From positions 1 to 8,183 of the forward strand of contig JALSLS010000400.1 of NCBI GenBank assembly GCA_026988195.1: a stretch of DNA of 8,183 bases, in the 5' to 3' direction. The DNA comes from Methylomonas sp. (GTDB lineage Bacteria; Pseudomonadota; Gammaproteobacteria; Methylococcales; Methylomonadaceae). Under the pieces are notes generated by a model. That model was not told the origin of the DNA. It was given only the letters and a program-made list of their open reading frames with translations, and made no database searches. Position 1 is the stretch's first letter. Each line of letters begins with the position of its first letter. Below are positions 1-6,179 of the stretch, in pieces. The translations under genes were made by a program, and so were the position numbers.

Positions 1-961
1 TAAATTCGTCACCCTTGACGACTATGTAGCACTCAAGAAACCTCTTTTAAAGCTGATGGAAGAACAGCATGTTAAAGGTACTTTGCTGTTAGCAAAAGAA
101 GGTATCAACGGCACAATAGCGGGAAGCCGTAAAGGAATAGATACATTATTAGCTTGGTTGCGCTCTGATCCACGCTTTGCAGATTTAGAGACCAAGGAAT
201 CTTACGAACAGGCTATGCCTTTTTACCGCAGTAAGGTCAAATTAAAGAAAGAAATCGTGACTATGGGGGTCAATGGAATTGATCCAAATAATATAGTGGG
301 CACTTATGTTAAACCTAAAGACTGGAATGCTCTGATTGCTGACCCAGATGTATTATTAATTGATACTAGGAACGATTACGAAGTTAAAATTGGTGCTTTT
401 AAAGGGGCTGTTAACCCCGAAACAGCAACTTTTCGAGAATTTACAGAGTATGCCAGAGAGCAGTTAGACCCTACTAAACACAAAAAAATTGCGATGTATT
501 GTACCGGGGGTATCCGCTGTGAAAAGTCGACTGCTTATTTGAAAGAACAGGGATTTGAAGATGTTTACCACTTGCAAGGTGGAATTTTAAAGTACCTAGA
601 AGAGATTCCTGCAGCACAGTCTGAATGGCAGGGTGAATGTTTTGTTTTTGATAACCGAGTAGCCGTTAACCATGACTTAGAAAAAGGCCAGTATGATCAA
701 TGCTACGCTTGCCGTTACCCGATTACTGAAGATGAAAAAAATAGCGAACAGTACCAACAAGGCGTTAGTTGCCCTTATTGCTACGATAAAGTAACGGAGA
801 AACAACGCCAGCGTTTTTCAGAAAGAGAAAAACAGGTTCAGATGTCCAAACAACGAGGAGAAGAACATATAGGCTCCTCAGCACGAAATATATCTTCAGA
901 ACGTCGAACATTAAAGTACCAACTTAAAGAGCAGCAAAGACAGCGAAAGCTTTTAGCATAA
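1..961 (+). CDS. trhO: tRNA uridine(34) hydroxylase TrhO (rhodanese-like, 5' end outside window)
   Basis: The reading frame is open from base 2 to the TAA at 959-961, so the gene begins before the window; the ATG at 56 is an internal Met. The first readable residues (KFVTLDDYVALKKPLL) belong to the conserved N-terminal domain, continuing through LAKEGINGT. A rhodanese domain follows, with the loop CTGGIRC encoded at 500-520; its first Cys is the expected catalytic residue. After it come paired cysteines (CYAC near 701, CPYC near 770), typical of the C-terminal domain, and a Lys/Arg/Gln-rich tail. Known for the family (formerly YceA/UPF0176): oxygen-dependent formation of 5-hydroxyuridine at position 34 of certain tRNAs, in the cytoplasm. 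No truncation is seen apart from the window edge. A large palindrome starts about 8 nt after the stop and there is no adjoining gene on the same strand nearby, so trhO probably ends its transcription unit here. Confidence 0.93.
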   Translation, partial: KFVTLDDYVALKKPLLKLMEEQHVKGTLLLAKEGINGTIAGSRKGIDTLLAWLRSDPRFADLETKESYEQAMPFYRSKVKLKKEIVTMGVNGIDPNNIVGTYVKPKDWNALIADPDVLLIDTRNDYEVKIGAFKGAVNPETATFREFTEYAREQLDPTKHKKIAMYCTGGIRCEKSTAYLKEQGFEDVYHLQGGILKYLEEIPAAQSEWQGECFVFDNRVAVNHDLEKGQYDQCYACRYPITEDEKNSEQYQQGVSCPYCYDKVTEKQRQRFSEREKQVQMSKQRGEEHIGSSARNISSERRTLKYQLKEQQRQRKLLA

Positions 962-968
962 AGTCATA

Positions 969-1132
969 TATACTTCGCGCGGTCACGACTGCGGTTTTCT
1001 AATCGCTGAGTTTTTGCCAATAACTGCGTTGCTGAAACAGTTGCGTAGCTTGCTATGCGCCTGTTTCAGCACCTTGCTATCGACAAAAATCAGCAGCTTA
1101 TAAATTCCGCATCCGTGACCGCGCGAAGTATA
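969..1132. repeat. 164-bp imperfect palindrome, MITE-like, with 19-bp inverted ends
   Basis: The ends 969-987 and 1114-1132 are perfect inverted copies (core TACTTCGCGCGGTCACG). The dyad continues inward with interruptions: GCGG/CCGC at 991-994 and 1107-1110, then GCTGAAACAG (1031-1040) with CTGTTTCAGC (1061-1070), and finally GCGTAGC/GCTATGC around a two-base centre. All arms share the same centre, near 1050.5, so this is one element rather than several hairpins. It has no coding potential of its own and is more GC-rich than its surroundings. TA dinucleotides flank both ends, as expected for an IS630/Tc1-type MITE, but no parent transposase is visible. As RNA it would fold into a long hairpin right after trhO and could act as a 3' stabiliser or attenuator. 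Confidence 0.75.
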
Positions 1133-1136
1133 ATTA

Positions 1137-1182
1137 GGAATGTGCATAAAATAATATCCCGAAGTTATTTCATGCACGTTCC
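1137..1182. repeat. 46-bp hairpin-forming inverted repeat
   Basis: The arms 1137-1154 (GGAATGTGCATAAAATAA) and 1165-1182 (TTATTTCATGCACGTTCC) pair over 18 positions, with one U.G wobble and one A/C mismatch, around a 10-nt loop. It begins only 4 nt after the 164-bp palindrome and has its own symmetry centre, so it is a separate element. No T-tract follows, so it is not a classical terminator. It may be a small dispersed palindromic repeat; this cannot be shown from one copy. Confidence 0.6.
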
Positions 1183-1224
1183 TGTCATAACCATGTCAAT
1201 ACCTAATTTTAACTATCCATATTC

Positions 1225-1245
1225 CAGATAAAACCCTTTTATCTG
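1225..1245. repeat. Small AT-rich hairpin, 9-bp perfect stem
   Basis: CAGATAAAA (1225-1233) and TTTTATCTG (1237-1245) are perfect inverted copies around a CCC loop. The stem is AT-rich and is not followed by a T-run, so terminator function is doubtful. It could equally be an operator-like site, but it lies 240 bases from the next start codon. Confidence 0.35.
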
Positions 1246-1345
1246 AAATCGTACTTCAATAGTACTTGGTTTTTATACGGCATTCATTGTTTCTAAATTA
1301 TCATTCGTTTCCGGGATAGAGCCTCAATCAATTGCTTTATATTTG

Positions 1346-1447
1346 GTAACCGTCCACCTCCCCCTTTGAAAAGGGGGGTTAAGGGGGATTTATCTAATAA
1401 AATCTCCCCTAACCCCTCTTTTCCAAAGAGGGGGACTAAACGGTTAC
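1346..1447. mobile_element. MITE-like palindromic element of the CCCCCTTT/AAAGGGGG type
   Basis: The terminal arms GTAACCG (1346-1352) and CGGTTAC (1441-1447) are inverted copies. Inside them is an imperfect palindrome made of CCCCCTTTGAAAAGGGGGG, GGTTAAGGGGGATTTA and the roughly complementary TAAAATCTCCCCTAACCCC. Each arm can also fold alone: 1360-1378 forms C5T3/A3G5, and CCTCTTT-TCC-AAAGAGG forms a second hairpin near 1414-1433. Short C/G-run palindromes of this look are widespread non-autonomous repeats in bacterial genomes (general knowledge). No ORF of its own. It ends 38 nt before the esterase start codon, so it may carry or disturb that gene's leader. Confidence 0.7.
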
Positions 1448-1485
1448 TTTTAAACACCTTAAAATTAATGAAATACAACTGAACT

Positions 1486-2442
1486 ATGAACAACCCTTAT
1501 GACTTTGACCCCACCTACGGCTATTCCCTTCAACAGTTGTTACATATCCCACCACCAAAAGAACCTATAGCATTTGATGCCTTTTGGAAAAAAAGATACA
1601 AAAATGCTATTGCATTAAGCCCTCAAGCTAAGATAACAGATACAGGAAATATTCAGTCTGGTTGGCGAGTATTTAAAATAAATTATATTTCTACTGATAA
1701 TTTTCCGATCAATGGATGGTTATTGCTTCCACAGTCAGGTGTTATAAAAAGAGGTTTTGTTGTAGGGCATGGCTATGGTGGCCGTGATGCGCCAGATTTT
1801 GACTTGCCTTTTAAAGATGCTGCAATACTATTTCCCTGTTTTCGAGGTTTATCATTAAGTGCCAAAGCACCTATTTCAACTGAGCCTTGTTGGCATGTTT
1901 TACATGATATTGACATATTAGACCGGTATATTCTTGGTGGCTGTGTTGAGGATCTGTGGTTATCAGTGAGTGCAATGTTACAACTATTTCCCCCGTTATC
2001 CGGTCACTTAGGCTATCTGGGTATTAGTTTTAGTGGGGGTTTGGGGGCATTGGCATTAGCGTATGAACAACGCATTGCCAGAGCACATGTTAATGTACCC
2101 GCTTTTGGGCATCACCCATTACGATTAAGGTTACCCTCATTAGGCAGTGCGGACAGCCAGCAAAAATATTATTGCCAGCATAAAAAACATACACTACAGG
2201 TATTGCGCTATTTTGATGCAGCAACAGCTGCTAAACGCATCTCAATCCCTATGCATTTTGCCTGTGCAACTTATGACCCTTGTGTAGCACCACCGGGGCA
2301 ATTTGCTATCTACAATACAACGCCCCAAAACAAGCAATTATTTGTTTTAGAAGCGGGGCATCATAGCTATCAAAATCAAGCTAACCAGAAAAAGCTGTTA
2401 CTTGATGAATTAAGCACTTTTTTCGAACCACTTGAGAGTTGA
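1486..2442 (+). CDS. CE7 / acetyl-xylan-esterase-like alpha/beta hydrolase
   Basis: The 318-residue protein has the length expected for carbohydrate esterase family 7 (acetyl xylan esterase/cephalosporin C deacetylase). The N-terminal segment YGYSLQQLL...FDAFWKK (12-36) resembles the family's cap helix region. An RG motif (R120-G121, family RGQ) is followed by the nucleophile elbow GISFSGG (179-185). Aligned to the family pattern GxSQGG, Ser181 is the likely nucleophile, with Ser183 where a Gly is usual. Asp264 (ATYDPCVAPP, family LxDxxxPP) and His291 (EAGHHSY) complete a plausible triad. No signal peptide or membrane segment is seen, so it is probably cytoplasmic. Family members remove acetyl groups from small sugars or antibiotics; the substrate here is unknown. 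The start ATG has no clear Shine-Dalgarno sequence. The stop lies 2 nt before the next gene, which also encodes a hydrolase. Confidence 0.85.
   Translation: MNNPYDFDPTYGYSLQQLLHIPPPKEPIAFDAFWKKRYKNAIALSPQAKITDTGNIQSGWRVFKINYISTDNFPINGWLLLPQSGVIKRGFVVGHGYGGRDAPDFDLPFKDAAILFPCFRGLSLSAKAPISTEPCWHVLHDIDILDRYILGGCVEDLWLSVSAMLQLFPPLSGHLGYLGISFSGGLGALALAYEQRIARAHVNVPAFGHHPLRLRLPSLGSADSQQKYYCQHKKHTLQVLRYFDAATAAKRISIPMHFACATYDPCVAPPGQFAIYNTTPQNKQLFVLEAGHHSYQNQANQKKLLLDELSTFFEPLES
2434..2438 (+). promoter_or_regulatory. Ribosome binding site deciding the start of the second esterase
   Basis: GAGAG at 2434-2438 lies 6 nt before the ATG at 2445 and directly touches the alternative TTG at 2439. Spacing therefore favours ATG 2445. 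The site lies inside the last codons of the upstream hydrolase, consistent with translational coupling. Confidence 0.5.
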
Positions 2443-2444
2443 CA

Positions 2445-3173
2445 ATGAATCGTGAATACCATAAATGGTGGAGTCATCATTTACAACGAGATATGGAGTT
2501 GCTGGTTTTTGGACATTCTGGTGCAAAGGTATTAGTTTTTCCAACCCGCGGGGGACGTTTCTATGAATACGAAAAAATGGGAATGGTTGCCGCTTTACAG
2601 CATAAAATTGATCAAGGCAGCCTACAATTATATTGCATTGATAGTATCGACAGTGAAAGCCTCTATTGTTGGTGGGCACATCCGCATGGACGGATTGAAC
2701 GGCAGAAAAAGTATGAAGCTTATATATTGCATGAGGTATTACCGCTTATGCAGCATAAGAATCAGCATGAGTGTGTTATTTCGCATGGCTTAAGTTTAGG
2801 CGCGTTTCATGCGGCTAATATCGCTTTTCGCCACCCTCATTTATTTAAAAAGCTAGTTGCCTTTTCCGGGCGCTATGATTTGACCCTAAATGTTGAAAGC
2901 TTTAAAGACCTTTTTGATGGTTATTATAATGAAGATATTTATTTTAATACCCCAACTCATTACTTGCCAAACCTCGATTGTTCATGGCGAGTCAACCACC
3001 TAAAGGCAATGGACATTATTTTAGTCATTGGTCAAGAAGACCCTTTTCTTGAAAACAATCACCATTTAAGCTCCATTCTGGCTCAGAAAGGCATCAAGCA
3101 TAAACTACAGTATTGGCATCAACGTGCTCACAGTGGTCGCTATTGGCGACAGATGGCACCTTGTTTTGTTTAA
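2445..3173 (+). CDS. Putative esterase (esterase-D-like alpha/beta hydrolase)
   Basis: The 242-residue protein starts at ATG 2445, judged by the GAGAG site 6 nt upstream; a TTG at 2439 would add two residues and overlap the previous stop. It begins NREYHKWWSHHLQRDMELLV, typical of a bacterial group in the esterase-D (PF00756) superfamily. The nucleophile elbow is GLSLG (115-119, Ser117), with likely acid Asp199 (GQEDPF) and base His229 (RAHSGRYW). A Trp/His-rich stretch (YCWWAHPHGR, 74-83) could line the active site. There is no signal peptide, so it is presumably cytoplasmic. Known relatives cleave small acyl esters or thioesters; the substrate here is not predictable. It is almost certainly co-transcribed with the CE7-like hydrolase. 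No convincing terminator follows; the next feature is an IS remnant. Confidence 0.82.
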   Translation: MNREYHKWWSHHLQRDMELLVFGHSGAKVLVFPTRGGRFYEYEKMGMVAALQHKIDQGSLQLYCIDSIDSESLYCWWAHPHGRIERQKKYEAYILHEVLPLMQHKNQHECVISHGLSLGAFHAANIAFRHPHLFKKLVAFSGRYDLTLNVESFKDLFDGYYNEDIYFNTPTHYLPNLDCSWRVNHLKAMDIILVIGQEDPFLENNHHLSSILAQKGIKHKLQYWHQRAHSGRYWRQMAPCFV

Positions 3174-3270
3174 CAAGACCAATATTTTAAATTCATCACC
3201 CCAGACCTAGCAGCACTGCCATTAAGTTAAGCGAAAGCATAGAATGTGCTGACGATAGGAAGCGCATCAT

Positions 3271-3507
3271 ATAGAAAGATTTGTTACCGCACTAAAATAT
3301 GAAGGAGAAAAAGACTAGCGTTATTTAGTTGCCACGAATATATCCTAGCGTACAATAGATATTATTCACGCTTATACCTTGAGAGGGCTTGTAGAGGTTT
3401 TCTTTAAGGAATCAGGAAGATCGAGTAATAGTCTAATTAGGAATATTATAAGAATGATCCTACCCAAGCATTATAATTTAGCTACAAGGCACTCTGTTAA
3501 GAGATAA
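3271..3507 (+). pseudogene. Transposase fragment (DDE/IS4-like), broken
   Basis: In the frame running to the TAA at 3505-3507 the translation reads RFVTALKYEGEKD, stop (3316-3318), RYLVATNIS, stop (3346-3348), RTIDIIHAYTLRGLVEVFFK, then SGRSSNSLIRNII and so on. The pattern YLxATxxS-x-RTxDIIxAYTLRxLVEVFF is characteristic of the C-terminal catalytic part of a DDE transposase family (recognised from memory; exact IS family uncertain, IS4-like). The usual DWK-type motif after VEVFF is missing: the frame jumps to a later part of the protein, so there is an internal deletion. Two in-frame TAG codons, the lost 5' half and the deletion make it non-functional. Confidence 0.65.
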
Positions 3508-3524
3508 AAGTTAAGTAAGTTGAT

Positions 3525-3594
3525 GTAGGATGTGCTGACGATAGGAAGCGCATCGCTTGCAATTGATGCGCTTCCTATCGTCAGCACATCCTAC
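3525..3594. repeat. Perfect 30-bp inverted repeat (70-nt palindromic unit)
   Basis: The arms 3525-3554 and 3565-3594 are perfect reverse complements (GTAGGATGTGCTGACGATAG at the outer end), separated by a 10-nt loop GCTTGCAATT. The same core is present once more at 3244-3268. The unit sits inside the right end of the IS remnant. It is either the subterminal repeat of that element duplicated in inverted orientation, or an independent palindromic repeat related to it. RNA from this region would form a very stable hairpin about 120 nt before the kinase start. Confidence 0.8.
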
Positions 3595-3713
3595 TTATTT
3601 TCTTACCTTAATGGCAGTGAGGCTCTCAGTGGGTAAGTTCATTCTTTTAAGATTCCTTACGATACAACCCTTCTGAATAATTACATGGTATTTATAAACA
3701 TTTCGCTAGTTTT

Positions 3714-5360
3714 ATGACAAACAATAACGAATCCAATACAGACAGAGACCAAGCCTTCGACGACTCGAAAAAGACTGTAATTTTACCTAAAAAAAACTCA
3801 AGTGATGATGAAAAAACACGACTAAAACCTCAAAAAAACCATCAGTTTGAGCACACAGAAAACAATCGAGTAGAGCAAAACACGACATTAATACAAAACA
3901 ACGAGCAACATAAAACAAAACCACATGGAACGGGTAGCTTATTAAAAAATCGCTTTGATTTATTAGAAATTATCGGCTCAGGCGGTATGGGTACCGTCTA
4001 TAAATCCTTAGACAGGCGCGATGTTGAAGCTGGAAATAGTACCTTTATAGCCATTAAGGTCATTAATGATGAATATAAAAATGATAGTGATTTATTAAAA
4101 GCTTTACACAGTGAAGCCAGAAAAACACAAGCACTTGCCCATCCAAATATTGTAACTGTTTATGATTTTGATCGTGATGAAGATACTGTTTTTATGACGA
4201 TGGAGTTTATTGATGGTGTGCCTTTAGACAAAATGATAAAAGCTAACCCCCATGGAATGCCTCCTAGCAAAGCTTTAAAGATTATTTCCAAAATGTCTCA
4301 AGCACTTATTTATGCCCATAGTAAAAGCATTATCCATCTAGATTTCAAGCCCAACAATGTCTTTGTAGACCTTGAAAACCATGTCAAAGTATTTGATTTT
4401 GGCATCGCAAGAGTTGCAAATATTGCCTTATCCAGAGGTTTTGATGCGAGTGTCCTTGGTGGTTTAACACCGAGTTACGCTAGCTTAGAAATGTTTAAAA
4501 ATGAAACCCCAGACCCACGAGATGACCTGTATGCCCTCGCCTGTGTCAGCTACGAACTCCTTTCAGGCCACCACCCCTTTAACCAAAAAAGTGCAGATAT
4601 TGCACTACAAAAACACTTAAAACCAAAAAAAATAAAATCATTAAATGCCAAACAATGGAGCACGCTTAAACAAGCATTGGCCTTTAAAAGAAATGATAGA
4701 GTCAAAGATGTCGCTACTTTCTTACAGGGTATGACTGCACGAAGCAGTACACCTCCCTATATTACACTCGCTGTAGCACTTGTTTCTATTGGCGTAATAG
4801 CTTTAAGTCTTAAGTTCTTTCCATTTGAATTAACCACCTCAATATTTTCAACCCAACAAGATCCAGACATCGTGACTCCAGTCAATAAAACTGTTGTTTC
4901 GAAAAAGACACTGACTCCAAGTCCGCCATTAAATCAACAACCTCCCTTAGAGAGCAAACCAGCAGAAATTATAAAAGAGCTTGGTAATATTAATATTCAG
5001 ACTGAAAAAAATAATTACCAAATTGGAGAGTCTCTTCAATTTAGTTTTACAGTAGACCGTCCCATGTACATTAAGGTGGTGACAATCAACTCGCAAGGTA
5101 AACTTATTGCCCTATTCCCTAACCCTTACCAAACAGCAAATTACTGCAAACCCAACACGGTTTATCAAGTTCCACCAAAAAATGCTGAATTTACTTTAGA
5201 TATAGGCGGACCTAGTGGAGTTGATAAAATTATTGCTATTGGTAGTTCAAACCCTATTTCAGCAACTGCACTTCAATTCAACTCAGCGGGTGAAATACTT
5301 GATCCAAAATTAAGGAAGTCCTTAATCTATAAAAGCATTAGTTACACTATTAAGGAGTGA
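3714..5360 (+). CDS. Membrane-anchored Ser/Thr protein kinase with C-terminal DUF4384 domain
   Basis: The 548-residue protein has four parts. Residues 1-75 are a polar, Asn/Lys/Glu-rich tail with Thr motifs (KKTVILPKK, EKTRLKPQ). Residues 80-340 are a Hanks-type kinase: glycine loop GSGGMG (88-93), Lys115 in FIAIK, alpha-C Glu134, catalytic loop HLDFKPNN (208-215, Asp210), DFG at 228-230, and DDLYALACVSYELL (270-283). The HRD arginine is replaced by Leu209 and the APE motif reads SLE. A membrane helix spans about 348-368, followed by a Pro-rich linker (385-415). Residues about 432-520 match DUF4384 (NNYQIGESLQFSF, MYIKVVTINSQGKLIALFPN). Expected topology is a cytoplasmic kinase with a periplasmic DUF4384 domain. 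All core catalytic residues are present, so it is probably active; targets are unknown. The start ATG lacks a clear Shine-Dalgarno, but no better upstream start is seen. The OmpA-like gene converges on it. Confidence 0.92.
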   Translation: MTNNNESNTDRDQAFDDSKKTVILPKKNSSDDEKTRLKPQKNHQFEHTENNRVEQNTTLIQNNEQHKTKPHGTGSLLKNRFDLLEIIGSGGMGTVYKSLDRRDVEAGNSTFIAIKVINDEYKNDSDLLKALHSEARKTQALAHPNIVTVYDFDRDEDTVFMTMEFIDGVPLDKMIKANPHGMPPSKALKIISKMSQALIYAHSKSIIHLDFKPNNVFVDLENHVKVFDFGIARVANIALSRGFDASVLGGLTPSYASLEMFKNETPDPRDDLYALACVSYELLSGHHPFNQKSADIALQKHLKPKKIKSLNAKQWSTLKQALAFKRNDRVKDVATFLQGMTARSSTPPYITLAVALVSIGVIALSLKFFPFELTTSIFSTQQDPDIVTPVNKTVVSKKTLTPSPPLNQQPPLESKPAEIIKELGNINIQTEKNNYQIGESLQFSFTVDRPMYIKVVTINSQGKLIALFPNPYQTANYCKPNTVYQVPPKNAEFTLDIGGPSGVDKIIAIGSSNPISATALQFNSAGEILDPKLRKSLIYKSISYTIKE

Positions 5361-5415
5361 GGATTTAATAATTTTTATCACCCCATAGAAGTCAAAGGCT
5401 GATGTGCTTGTAACC

Positions 5416-5997
5416 CTATGGCGCTTTACGAAACTGAACTCGTCTATTAACACCTGAGTAAGGACTTAAATTAGGCAATGCTTGGCTCTCGCCCACTCCA
5501 ACGACAAGCAATCTCTCTGCTGCCACATTAAAATTACGGGTTAAATAGTCTTTAACTGCCTGCGCTCTTTGTTCAGACAATTGCTTATTATAACTTTCTT
5601 CTCCAGATGCATCTGTATGCCCTTCAATAATTAATTTCTCATTCGCGTACTCAGCAAGCCCAAGCATCGCTCCAATTTTATCCAAAGATGATTTCGACTC
5701 GCCCAACACTTCCGCTGAGTTATAAGCAAATTTAATAGGTAACCCAACAATAGAGTCAGATTGATTTTCTCCTGTAAATTTAGGCAATTCTTTAGGTGTT
5801 GCCTGCGATTTACCAAAACTAATTGATCGTGTTTTTACGCTTCCAGGCTTAGAGCCTGGTTTAGATGAAAATAAAATATCACCTAACTCTTCCGCTGAAG
5901 GCACCTCATTCGTAAACATCTTCACATCCTCTGCAGATACAGAGCCAGCTAATATAAAACCTATACTACAACAGCCGATCATTTTTAAAATAGTCAT
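5416..5997 (-). CDS. Secreted OmpA-family peptidoglycan-binding protein
   Basis: The 193-residue protein is read from the ATG at 5997, chosen because AAAGGTG (6003-6009, reverse strand) sits 5 nt upstream and a typical signal peptide then begins at residue 1. An in-frame ATG at 6030 would add 11 residues ahead of the signal. Residues 1-22 (MTILKMIGCCSIGFILAGSV plus SA) form a signal sequence with probable cleavage at VSA/ED; no lipobox is evident at the cleavage point. Residues 23-80 are a low-complexity linker with a tandem KPGS. Residues about 84-190 are the OmpA C-terminal domain: LPIKFAYNSAEVL, IEGHTDASG (Asp129), SEQRAQAVKDYL (Arg144), NRRVQF. Asp and Arg of these motifs bind diaminopimelate in known OmpA domains. 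There is no beta-barrel, so it is a periplasmic wall-binding protein. It shares an upstream region with the divergent caspase-like gene. Confidence 0.9.
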   Translation of the reverse strand: MTILKMIGCCSIGFILAGSVSAEDVKMFTNEVPSAEELGDILFSSKPGSKPGSVKTRSISFGKSQATPKELPKFTGENQSDSIVGLPIKFAYNSAEVLGESKSSLDKIGAMLGLAEYANEKLIIEGHTDASGEESYNKQLSEQRAQAVKDYLTRNFNVAAERLLVVGVGESQALPNLSPYSGVNRRVQFRKAP

Positions 5998-6179
5998 GTT
6001 TTCACCTTTATTTATAGCTTTTAATTTCAAAGTAATTATCCCTTACCACCCACTATCAAACACTTAAACCTAATTTTTATAATGCCTCAAAATAGCTTGT
6101 ATTACCAGTATTAACTGTTGATATATTCTATATGCTATATTTAAGTCGTAGCCCTTCGATAAATAGAGAGAAAGTCATT
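5998..6179. promoter_or_regulatory. Divergent intergenic region between ompA-like and caspase-like genes
   Basis: These 182 bases separate two start codons pointing away from each other, so both promoters must lie here. The stretch is strongly AT-rich, with a TATATTCTATATGCTATATT run at 6122-6141 that could supply -10 elements. No pair of -35/-10 boxes with ideal spacing stood out on either strand, and no clear operator dyad was found. The shared region implies the two genes may be co-regulated. Confidence 0.45.
6003..6009 (-). promoter_or_regulatory. Ribosome binding site of the OmpA-like gene
   Basis: On the reverse strand AAAGGTG lies 5 nt before the ATG at 5997. It supports that start over the longer one at 6030, which would bury the signal peptide. 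Confidence 0.65.

Larger units (their letters stand above)
3214..3619 (+). mobile_element. Decayed insertion sequence remnant with inverted ends
   Basis: The outer ends CACTGCCATTAAG (3214-3226) and CTTAATGGCAGTG (3607-3619) are perfect 13-bp inverted copies. Further in, the 25-nt core ATGTGCTGACGATAGGAAGC... (3244-3268) recurs inverted at 3565-3589, and also directly at 3530-3554. Between the ends is a transposase fragment in the + frame carrying stop codons. At about 406 bp it is far too short for a working IS, so it is an internally deleted copy. No target-site duplication is obvious at the edges. The whole gap 3174-3713 contains no intact gene; 3620-3713 holds only AT-rich DNA leading to the kinase start. 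Confidence 0.7.

Noticed and set aside
983..1177. Open frame on the minus strand (64 codons)
   Set aside because: It runs through the 164-bp palindrome and part of the next hairpin; the product has no recognisable domain and no ribosome site.
1293..1493. Open frame on the minus strand (66 codons)
   Set aside because: It is a translation of the C/G-run MITE (SPLTPLFKGG-type peptide), a familiar artefact of this repeat.
2410..2679. Minus-strand frame opposite the esterase
   Set aside because: Antisense shadow of a well-supported alpha/beta hydrolase gene; the same applies to the + strand frame at 2563-2793.
3244..3594. CRISPR-like array from the repeated 25-nt core
   Set aside because: Only three copies, in mixed orientation and with unequal spacing; they fit an IS end and a palindrome, not an array.
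5361..5415. Bidirectional terminator between the convergent kinase and OmpA-like genes
   Set aside because: Only a 6-bp CCATAG/CTATGG pair separated by 27 nt, with no strong stem or T-run.
5631..5816. Minus-strand frame inside the OmpA-like gene
   Set aside because: Out-of-frame shadow of the OmpA domain coding region, with no domain of its own.
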